DNA of 25,088 nt from assembly GCA_964537555.1 (NCBI GenBank), contig CAZIAD010000049.1:1-25088 (forward strand), written 5' to 3'. Below, piece after piece: positions 18,001 to 25,088 of this stretch. The notes under the pieces were generated by a model. That model saw only the letters and a list, made by a program, of their open reading frames with translations, made no database searches and was not told the DNA's origin. Made by a program: the position numbers and the translations under genes. Position 1 is the first letter of the stretch. Each line of letters begins with the position of its first letter. The stretch comes from CAYRWR01 sp964537555 (GTDB lineage: Bacteria; Spirochaetota; Brevinematia; Brevinematales; CAYRWR01).

Positions 18001-21000
18001 CTATGACTATATGATGCAGGAAGCCTGGCAGAGGATAGGGGATGCGGGCAGTACTCTGGCCCGAAAAGAACTGGTCCTGTCAGATATCAGCCTGGTGGGT
18101 GTAAATAATACACAGCAGCTGTTTGACGCGATCATGGATCTCACTAATCATATCTCCGACAATGGTACTGCCCTGGGCCAGTATATACAGGATATGGTCC
18201 AGAAGATACAGGTACTGAACCTCAATGCGAGCCAGGCCTCAAATGATATGGCCAGTGCCATGGACCAGTATACCAACCTGGCTCCGGACTTTTACCAGAA
18301 ACAATGGCTCTATGATAATATGACGGTATCTCTCAGCCTGGATTACATTGACAGTCTGCTGCAGTACAGTAATAATACTGTATGGAACACTGCCCGGGAC
18401 TACATGGTATCCCGAATCATACAGCTGACCAATAACTATAGTACCCAGTCAGAACTGGAGGCTGATCTATTTATTCATTTAACAAACCTGAAGAATCAGA
18501 GACATTATGGATATGATATTATAAATACTCTCAGTGCTATAAAAGATACAGTTATAGATAGTTATCTTCAGAAAAAAGTCTACAGTCTGATCACCGCTAT
18601 TGATCCGGAAGATACCGCCAGCTGGAGCATGACTCAGCTGTCCAACAGCCTCTCCGGATGGGATAGCAGCTATATCGCCCGGGCCAGCGCCTATTTTAGT
18701 ATAGTAAGCTGGAGCTATATCGTGTCAGTAAACAGTACTAATAGCCTGATAACTATCAGTACCAATGACTGGTATAATAGACTGGGTAATTCTGTTCTTG
18801 CGGATTATCTGGACCTGGCAGAAATATATGCTGATTATCAAACAAATAGTTCCCATGGGCCGGCTCTAAGGACTCTGTCCCAGGGATATATGGATATCCT
18901 GGATGCAGTCCGGGATAACAGGGAATACCTGGGGCTCCTGCCTTCAGACCGGGCAGTAATAGACTGCAGTACTTATACTCCATTAAAATATCTGCTGTAC
19001 CGGCAGTATGAAAATGATAGCCTGGCAGTAGCATACAGCAGGTATATTCAGGATCTGGACAGTCTGCAGGCCGGACTGGGATTGTCCCTGGACGCGGATA
19101 GTGCCAGGATAGAGCAGCTGCAGAACAGTCTCAATATAACCAATCAGCTCCTCAGTCTCTACTCTATGTGGAAGGGGACAGGAGACCTGAGAGTCAATCC
19201 CCTGGTCTCCATATTGACCAACCTCACGGCCGGGACCAATACCTATTACACCCTGGCTCTCACTAATGCAGGCTGGGATGTGCAGATCTCCAATAAGATC
19301 ACCCTCAATACCGCCTATAGTGATACCCTGAATGAAGTCTATTCCATGTATATAAACCTGGCAGCACTGGTGACTAATTATAATAATGCCTATGTCACCT
19401 TTACTAATAATATTCAGGAAGTGACAAACGGTATTTCCTCCTATACAATGGCAGATACCACTGCATTTTCAGACGGGTCTATTCAGGTACTGCAGCAGAA
19501 TATGCAGCAGGCCCGGAGCCAGATATACAGCCCGGTAGGGCAGATGGTAATGTGGGCTGACACCTGGTCCAAGGCCGTAGGAGGGGAAGACTATATCCTA
19601 AAGCCGGAGTATATAAACGCACAATCAAAATACCTGGATCTGCAGCAGGAAATCCAGACCAAACAGGATACTTATTTCAATGAACTGTCCGCTTACGATG
19701 AGCTCATGGCCGGCTATTACGACAGTCTGGATGTACAGCGGGTACTTAAGCAACAGCAGGAAGCCCTCACCCTGACCAACCGAATGTTCCTGGCACAGTA
19801 TGATTACGCCATGACCGCCATAGTCATCGGTACTGAGACGAACTCCAGTACCACAGCCGCTATATCGAACTTTATCGATCCCCAGAGGGACTATTTGACC
19901 AACCAGCTGAAATACCAGGCCATCATAGATGCCATGACCCAGCTGGCTGGAGATATACAGGCGGAACAGACCCTGACCGCCCAGCAAAAGGCCGACTGGG
20001 ATGCCTACCAGCAGCAGTATGAAGACAGTGTAAGACTGAATGCTGTGATGGAGACAGTGGCTAAGAGTCAGTATCCTATACAAACACAGATGCTGGAAGC
20101 CCAGGAACAATATTTTAAAAGTATAGGAAATCTGATAGGCCCGGCCTGGCAGGAAAACTCTATGGCAGTAAAGTTAGCTTCCAGGATAGGTAATGGCGAA
20201 GTGCAATGGAATGATGTTTTATCAGTATTAAATGCGACATTAACAAATACTGTTAATACCACAGATCCGACTTACTGGTACAACACCTTCTTGACACAAC
20301 CTGACCGGCAGGATACCTATAAATTATTATATGGAGTGAGATCTAATCAGGATATTATTAATGTTATTACCTTAGAGGAATTGAAACGCTATGCTGATTT
20401 ACAGAGATATTTAAAACAACGAGAGAATGTCACAATTCCAAATATTGATCTTTCTGCAAATTCGTTCTACATTGTTAATAAATACATTGATGATTTTCAA
20501 ACTTTATTGGACACGATAAGAAATACGTCAACTAACAGTGTAACTAGAAACGATGCTGAAGTTCTTGTACAAAATATTATAGATAAATTAGAGTACGAAA
20601 AAGGGTGGGTTACTTTGAATAGACAACCTATCTATACACATATTTATGTATTAGGTATTCATAAAGGAATACTGGATGCATCTACTGTCCAGACTTTGGA
20701 TTCTGCCAGCAGTGCTTATGGATCTTCCAGTCTACTATCCCTGGTACAAAAAGACACTAGAGTCCGGACTTTCTATTCGTTTATGATGGGGGTAGATACC
20801 ACCAGAGCCCAAATGGAATGGGCTACAGAAACCGGAGCCTATATTGGTCCCCGTAAAGACTATAATTATGACCCAATAGTGAAGGGGAAGGTTGAAAACG
20901 GCAAATTGTCCTGGACCTTGACCTATAAAATTCAAAAAAGAAAAATCGCGCTGGATGAAATGGGTATGAATGTATTGCATAGTGGTGGAAGAGTTGAAAT

Positions 21001-24000
21001 GACAAGGGAAGAGTTTGAGGGATATTATCTAAATAGCAGTTATGGTATATCACAACAATTAGTAGCTGCCAAAAATTCCGCTAAAACAGATTTTGATTCT
21101 ATTAATTATTATTACACAGATTATACCAATACCATGCAGCAATATTCTAATTTCAGCATTCAAATAGATCCCAGTCTATTAAGTGGAAATATCCTTATTG
21201 ATCTGGATGGTTCCTTGTTTGATAAAATTGCTGAAAGTGCACAAAGTATAGGGGATTATTCCATATCCGGAATAAAGTCTATGGTACTATTCGATAAAGC
21301 TCTTATTATACAAAAGATAAATAATAGAAATCTTATAGATACAGCTACCAAATCTATAGGCCTAAGTGGTATATTGGAAATCTTTCAGGAGATCCTCAAT
21401 ATAAATCTCCAGGTTGCAGAGCAGGATCTGAAGACTCAGTTTACAAATGACAGTTCCGGGAAATTATTTAATAACAATATGCTAAAGGTATTGTATTCCT
21501 ATGACAGCTATACTAATGTCTCTCATACCAGTACCGCTTTTGGACAGGTGGTAAGTAAAATAGGAGAGCTAAAAGCACAGTCCTATTTACAAGCTAAGAA
21601 TCAGGAAGGCTCTCTTCAGCAAAATGCCTGGGACTGGCAATACAACGACCTGGTTTATCAGAAGGGTGACTATTATGTTAAAGTCAACGACCTGATTGAT
21701 ACAGGTATCGCTCACTGGGATTCGGCATTAGACACCATTGTTCAAGGACAGTCAGACTGGCAGCAGGCGTATATGACAGCCTATAGTAACGGCATTGCGA
21801 CATGGGACGGCAAGCTCAGTACACTGGAAGAAAGACGCTTGGCCTGGCAGAAACTATCTATAGAGTATGTAAACCAGGGCTCGAGCTATGAGATATACGA
21901 CGATCTTAAACGCAATATGGAGCTGGAGATAAACGGCCTTCTGGAGGCTGACCTTCCTGAAGATGTGATGCGCAAAGTCATAAATAAAGCTAAAACACTC
22001 AAAGACGATGTCATACTCAAGCAATCGGATGGATACCAGGATTACTTCGGTACCATGCTGACTTCAGCTGACTATGCGGATATATCCTTTGTCATGGATG
22101 GTATGAGCCGTTTCGGAGGGGGTAGCCGGGCTTACAGGGAGTTCCAGCAGGAACTGAGGGACTATCAACAGGAAGAGCTTGAATTTAAGAAATTCAAGAT
22201 GCAGGAAGAATTCCGTCAGGAGATGGATAAACGAGTAGATAATTTCAACAACAATCTGGCAGATGCTAATAATGGATGGCGGGAAAATTTTGAAGACATG
22301 TTCAGAGATTCGGAGTTTGACCTGCAGGGTAATATGTGGCTAAGAAAACATGTAATAGTGGATGCCACCATGTGGGAGACGCAATATGCAGACCAGGCAC
22401 TATATGGATATCAGGATATGTTTCTGAGTATTACCACCAATTATGTAGATCCTGTGCTGGATAAAATCACGGGAGCACCCGAACAGTTTACAATACTATT
22501 GGACTATCAGACCACCAAAGCTGAAACTGAATTTAATGCTCTATATGGAGAATTTACCAATCACATCGGTGTTCAGAATACCAATAGAAACACCAGTGAA
22601 AAGGAAAATCGTTATCTGGATGATATGACTGTAAAAGCAAATCCAGAAGCAATTGTAGTATATGAGAGTCATAGACAGAAAAAAGACCGTGAGGACGCTG
22701 GTATTCCCAGATTTGACCCGAGACCTATTAATCTAGACGAATATACCGAACTGGACAGATTGACCTGGGCGCTTTCCTACTTTAATATGGTAAGGTCTGC
22801 CGGAATAGAAAAAGACAGCAAAATGTGGATAGACAAGGGTATGTGGGACGCCGACCGGGACAATGACGGAGGCAGTGACAGAGCTATTGATATGAGCCTC
22901 TTCGACGGTTTTTCAACCCTGGCTGCCTTAACATTATCAGTGACCACTGGTGGATTAGCCGCTGCGGCCATAATGGGGGGTATAGCTATGGCCCATACCA
23001 CAGCGAATCTGGCATCCGGAAATATAAATGTAAGCGATTGGGGAGCAGAAATGCTTAAAACCGGGATTACTACAGTAACCTCTATGGCTACAGCGGGTAT
23101 GGGTACAAGCCTGGGTTCTGTCATTGCCCGTCAAGCTATCAATTCAGGTACCGGACTATTAAGTCAGGGTATCACCGTAGGTCCTAACGGACTGGACTGG
23201 CATATGAGTGAAGAAGGATGGAAGCAGTGGGGTGTAGGGGCTATATCCGGAATGGTAGGAGGAGTCTTGACCTCAGGCCCCCTCAACGTAGGAGGATATG
23301 TCACAGGTGGTATTGCCGGGAAAGCCACGGGTTTATGGGGAACAGCATTTGCGAATGGCTTAGGCCAGGGAATAAACAGTTTCATCAATACCGGTTTAAA
23401 TCAGCTGGGTCAGCTGGCAATCAGTACTAATCAGTTTGATTGGGGTAATCTGGGGCGCAGTGTGGCTGTAGGCAGTATGACCGGATTTGCCAGTGGTATG
23501 GCGAGTGGATTGATGGGTGGACAGTACGAAAAAGGCCATTTTGAAGGAAAAAAATGGGTCAACGGCGGATATCAGTTTAATGACCTGGCAAACAGGGGAC
23601 TATATTATTCCGATAAACTTAATAATTTCAGCTCAGTAATAGGCGGCCTAACGGGTGAAATACTGGACAAATCACTGGGAGGAAGCTTCGATCTGAACTT
23701 CGGGGATTACATGGGCTTGCACTGGGGTACCAATGGAGTGAGTATGGACCATAATGCCAGCGGATTCTCAGTGGGTAATGCACTCAAAGCATTTGGAGAT
23801 AGGAAAGCCCTGGCTTTCCATGCCCGGAATTACAGGGATGATAATGTAGAAGGCATGAGTACTATAACTCACATGAATACCGGTTATTATAGCAAAGATA
23901 AAAATGCTATGAATGTGGCAAATGATATACTTTTTGGTAGAAAGACTGTAGAATATATGACAGAAAGAGGATCTCGTGGAGGAAAAGCTTACGGTCATGC

Positions 24001-25088
24001 TTCGGAAGATGGCAGAACAATCCAATTAAACAAAGAAGCAATACTTACAGCGGGAGAAAACGGATTCAATCAGAAACTGGCTATGTGGAGCGGGATGATG
24101 ACCAGAGAAGGGGTACTTTTAGACCAGTGGAATGATTATGAGAAGAAGGGTGGTAGTTATCAGGATTCAGATTATGAAACTAGAGTTGATATGGAACGAC
24201 TGGCAAGTATTAAGCAATTAAATGCTATGATAAATATGCAAAAAAATCTTGGGCTGAATGTAGGAGGAAATACAGAGTATGAAGAGGTTATGGGGAAAAT
24301 GGCACGATTCGCATTAACAGGTGATCCGGGTGATATGGATGTCAGTGGTGGTAGGGATTTAATTCTTACAAAAACTGTTGGTGTAGAATATACAAAATTT
24401 GGAAGAAAATTTAATAAATTTTATGATGCACAATTTGATGAAATGGGTAATTATGGAATTCCTCGGCAATCCCATGCAAGAAATGTTGAACCCACTAAAA
24501 TGAATTTCTTTCTTAAAAATTTATTATTATTAGGAAATTTTGGTTTAGACAGTCCAGGTGAAATTTTAGACCCTAATTACGAAGTAAGGTCTGATAAAAA
24601 AAATAAAATTAAAGACTTAAGTGGGGTTGAAAAATTCTTATTAAATACTATCTTTGAAAAAATATTAGGTCCTGTATTATCAGAAATTCCAAAAAGTATA
24701 TTAGATAATCCATCAAAAATGGAAGAGATTAGAAAAGGTATAAAAGAAATAAGCGTTTATAATCTTGCACAAAGGTCTGGGTTGGGTAGACCAGACGATT
24801 TTATATATCCTCATGAAAATATGGTTAAATATAAAATAGAATGGCTATATAATGTGCACGATCAACAAATGAACTGGCAAAAACAGTATAATCAAGAGAA
24901 TGAATTTTCTGTGGATAATACTCCAGGATATGTAATAAAAGAAGAATGGGAAGAAGTTGAACAAGTTTATATGTTTATGTATCAAAATAACATTCAACCA
25001 AAGCATCAATATAGGGATTTTGTTCAACAATTAAAGTGGTGCGCAGATAAAATGAACTCTTCTAACCCATATAATAATGTGAAAAGTG
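15086..25088 (+). CDS. Giant exported Trp-rich protein, C-terminus outside window
   Basis: The frame runs without a stop from the ATG at 15086 to the window edge: 3334 codons, incomplete. AGGAAAAG lies about six bases before the ATG. Residues 1-24 form a signal peptide (hydrophobic HIVIVSLISLLPLGLSG) with no lipobox Cys, so it should be exported. The body is rich in Trp, Tyr, Asn and Gln, and I noted only two Cys (about 1294 and 3319). A Trp-rich module occurs twice (321-370 and 2207-2256). Later come a charged coiled coil (about 2352-2416), a calcium-loop-like DADRDNDGGSD (2588-2598), a Gly/Ala-rich hydrophobic region (about 2609-2850) and a C-terminal part that becomes AT-rich. The texture resembles the giant Leptospira proteins of TIGR04388, but that is memory, not a search. 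A giant surface protein or polymorphic toxin are the best guesses. Confidence 0.93.
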   Translation, partial: MKKESILHIVIVSLISLLPLGLSGVDYQEYNQREMESKLHYGDSIKDDTKWQEYSEDVKEQVQARWEADAERRIMAQLGLQSIDELSGAEASEYTNALIDWELKADSTIDAMYGVWRARQDWSLSPDIVALRNILKAQTWLNSTVLTNLSNNVAEMKSRVKQSWSDYYVSKQTEVSNYMAVLLGSPVGLNNNRYADVIESYAQHHLNALAVMGRSILFQEQEKYLNYINRMSVYQDMVSGTNFIFDELWASNYMAWQASNVNQVASNLVNPVTAVKKTISSMQSNLNALSQSLMVPETPEEDIEVAIEDWEEMVQGYYRDGLTQWDDALKGLTLGMNGWMSNAMLGYEQGLAEWNQAYSELTNAKVTWVNTMSSNLNEGLNAWSVKLSEANLEYNQSLVRLSNEMARVQSDYGRYHDGMMNIFLEGGSTLQSIEQNLEWLIGQRSGINITFWGGGINEARTRYLSGDPLTNNIYPDLAKYVKLSVMIDQWTAMRNRYQGILDDAEASLRDELFSGELGQGIYSNVTGQGVDIYLRSDLEMQYALRAEELKYAKQRMDIAQSVLLYANGEAGFDQVQLSNSINGLRAQIDAITNQMSQVMQDMTQAIANTDISNINLNSQNKSLYTSRTNMEYLQVQYNIARTNFDYHQQLATMLSEGQAMVQARATNYILQALQQYMGAQTSYNTARNQYYNLFIAADLEQRALDLYQNLTYYDAMATTNSGEFQAMLDAWQNYTVLSDIQSYIPTNTYYYALTNNNTELDWQGYVESILFLSNTRAQMMGDISDYLRTGDSNFIQEYVDYDSPTPWMHQNTFIQLTVAALDSFSNYIATHGAPFNDYIEAFALWSTNNDSIGYGNAGFFDKSVRHSVWMLTSGNTDFETELTNNAFNPQLGQFLNVYAIQASVLEEYSASAFALSEDGAYEFLISRFGSGTVNGWDIDEYRDWMELLLYGGGIFSDVTDYYNVFIQPQDSAYDYMMQEAWQRIGDAGSTLARKELVLSDISLVGVNNTQQLFDAIMDLTNHISDNGTALGQYIQDMVQKIQVLNLNASQASNDMASAMDQYTNLAPDFYQKQWLYDNMTVSLSLDYIDSLLQYSNNTVWNTARDYMVSRIIQLTNNYSTQSELEADLFIHLTNLKNQRHYGYDIINTLSAIKDTVIDSYLQKKVYSLITAIDPEDTASWSMTQLSNSLSGWDSSYIARASAYFSIVSWSYIVSVNSTNSLITISTNDWYNRLGNSVLADYLDLAEIYADYQTNSSHGPALRTLSQGYMDILDAVRDNREYLGLLPSDRAVIDCSTYTPLKYLLYRQYENDSLAVAYSRYIQDLDSLQAGLGLSLDADSARIEQLQNSLNITNQLLSLYSMWKGTGDLRVNPLVSILTNLTAGTNTYYTLALTNAGWDVQISNKITLNTAYSDTLNEVYSMYINLAALVTNYNNAYVTFTNNIQEVTNGISSYTMADTTAFSDGSIQVLQQNMQQARSQIYSPVGQMVMWADTWSKAVGGEDYILKPEYINAQSKYLDLQQEIQTKQDTYFNELSAYDELMAGYYDSLDVQRVLKQQQEALTLTNRMFLAQYDYAMTAIVIGTETNSSTTAAISNFIDPQRDYLTNQLKYQAIIDAMTQLAGDIQAEQTLTAQQKADWDAYQQQYEDSVRLNAVMETVAKSQYPIQTQMLEAQEQYFKSIGNLIGPAWQENSMAVKLASRIGNGEVQWNDVLSVLNATLTNTVNTTDPTYWYNTFLTQPDRQDTYKLLYGVRSNQDIINVITLEELKRYADLQRYLKQRENVTIPNIDLSANSFYIVNKYIDDFQTLLDTIRNTSTNSVTRNDAEVLVQNIIDKLEYEKGWVTLNRQPIYTHIYVLGIHKGILDASTVQTLDSASSAYGSSSLLSLVQKDTRVRTFYSFMMGVDTTRAQMEWATETGAYIGPRKDYNYDPIVKGKVENGKLSWTLTYKIQKRKIALDEMGMNVLHSGGRVEMTREEFEGYYLNSSYGISQQLVAAKNSAKTDFDSINYYYTDYTNTMQQYSNFSIQIDPSLLSGNILIDLDGSLFDKIAESAQSIGDYSISGIKSMVLFDKALIIQKINNRNLIDTATKSIGLSGILEIFQEILNINLQVAEQDLKTQFTNDSSGKLFNNNMLKVLYSYDSYTNVSHTSTAFGQVVSKIGELKAQSYLQAKNQEGSLQQNAWDWQYNDLVYQKGDYYVKVNDLIDTGIAHWDSALDTIVQGQSDWQQAYMTAYSNGIATWDGKLSTLEERRLAWQKLSIEYVNQGSSYEIYDDLKRNMELEINGLLEADLPEDVMRKVINKAKTLKDDVILKQSDGYQDYFGTMLTSADYADISFVMDGMSRFGGGSRAYREFQQELRDYQQEELEFKKFKMQEEFRQEMDKRVDNFNNNLADANNGWRENFEDMFRDSEFDLQGNMWLRKHVIVDATMWETQYADQALYGYQDMFLSITTNYVDPVLDKITGAPEQFTILLDYQTTKAETEFNALYGEFTNHIGVQNTNRNTSEKENRYLDDMTVKANPEAIVVYESHRQKKDREDAGIPRFDPRPINLDEYTELDRLTWALSYFNMVRSAGIEKDSKMWIDKGMWDADRDNDGGSDRAIDMSLFDGFSTLAALTLSVTTGGLAAAAIMGGIAMAHTTANLASGNINVSDWGAEMLKTGITTVTSMATAGMGTSLGSVIARQAINSGTGLLSQGITVGPNGLDWHMSEEGWKQWGVGAISGMVGGVLTSGPLNVGGYVTGGIAGKATGLWGTAFANGLGQGINSFINTGLNQLGQLAISTNQFDWGNLGRSVAVGSMTGFASGMASGLMGGQYEKGHFEGKKWVNGGYQFNDLANRGLYYSDKLNNFSSVIGGLTGEILDKSLGGSFDLNFGDYMGLHWGTNGVSMDHNASGFSVGNALKAFGDRKALAFHARNYRDDNVEGMSTITHMNTGYYSKDKNAMNVANDILFGRKTVEYMTERGSRGGKAYGHASEDGRTIQLNKEAILTAGENGFNQKLAMWSGMMTREGVLLDQWNDYEKKGGSYQDSDYETRVDMERLASIKQLNAMINMQKNLGLNVGGNTEYEEVMGKMARFALTGDPGDMDVSGGRDLILTKTVGVEYTKFGRKFNKFYDAQFDEMGNYGIPRQSHARNVEPTKMNFFLKNLLLLGNFGLDSPGEILDPNYEVRSDKKNKIKDLSGVEKFLLNTIFEKILGPVLSEIPKSILDNPSKMEEIRKGIKEISVYNLAQRSGLGRPDDFIYPHENMVKYKIEWLYNVHDQQMNWQKQYNQENEFSVDNTPGYVIKEEWEEVEQVYMFMYQNNIQPKHQYRDFVQQLKWCADKMNSSNPYNNVKS

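Noticed and set aside
22910..23560. True multi-pass membrane domain in the giant protein
   Set aside because: The segments are Gly/Ala/Thr/Ser-rich and interrupted by polar residues such as Asn, Asp and Trp; only one or two stretches are long enough to span a membrane, so it is described only as a hydrophobic region.

Overview
The window looks like chromosomal DNA of a diderm (outer-membrane) bacterium, most likely a spirochaete. The support is indirect. There is a complete tripartite RND efflux system with a TolC-type outer-membrane channel, several lipoproteins with relaxed spirochaete-style lipoboxes, tandem Ig-like lipoproteins, and a very large Trp/Asn/Tyr-rich exported protein that resembles the giant structural proteins I know from Leptospira (TIGR04388-like). 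No rRNA, tRNA or housekeeping marker is present, so the taxonomic call is inference.

Region 1 (1-1533) is an AT-rich accessory island. It holds a DUF4304-like gene, a decayed VapC/PIN toxin remnant on the minus strand and a small unknown membrane protein. Two 28-nt near-identical direct repeats bracket the remnant and the membrane-protein gene. Base composition changes abruptly at the right-hand repeat.

Region 2 (1534-14402, minus strand) is one tightly packed eight-gene operon with short or overlapping gene junctions. In transcription order it encodes a TPR lipoprotein, a small lipoprotein, a TolC-family channel, a membrane-fusion protein, two paralogous Ig-like (Big_5-type) lipoproteins and two different RND permeases joined by an ATGA overlap. 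The core products should form an inner-membrane pump (possibly with two kinds of permease), a periplasmic adaptor and an outer-membrane duct. The four lipoproteins are unusual accessories.

Region 3 (14403-15085) is the divergent control region. It has back-to-back consensus-like promoters, a hairpin with a T-rich tail about 40 nt after the rightward start site (a possible small RNA or attenuator), a second possible -10 element, and an imperfect inverted repeat of the GTCATCCTGAG / CTCAGGATGAC type.

Region 4 (15086-25088, plus strand) is one uninterrupted reading frame of at least 3334 codons that runs off the window. It encodes an exported giant protein with a signal peptide, a Trp-rich module present twice, a coiled coil, a calcium-loop-like motif, a long Gly/Ala-rich hydrophobic stretch, and a C-terminal part whose base composition falls sharply. 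The order is like that of a polymorphic-toxin or giant surface protein. Its divergent position next to the efflux operon suggests, but does not prove, a shared role in the cell envelope.
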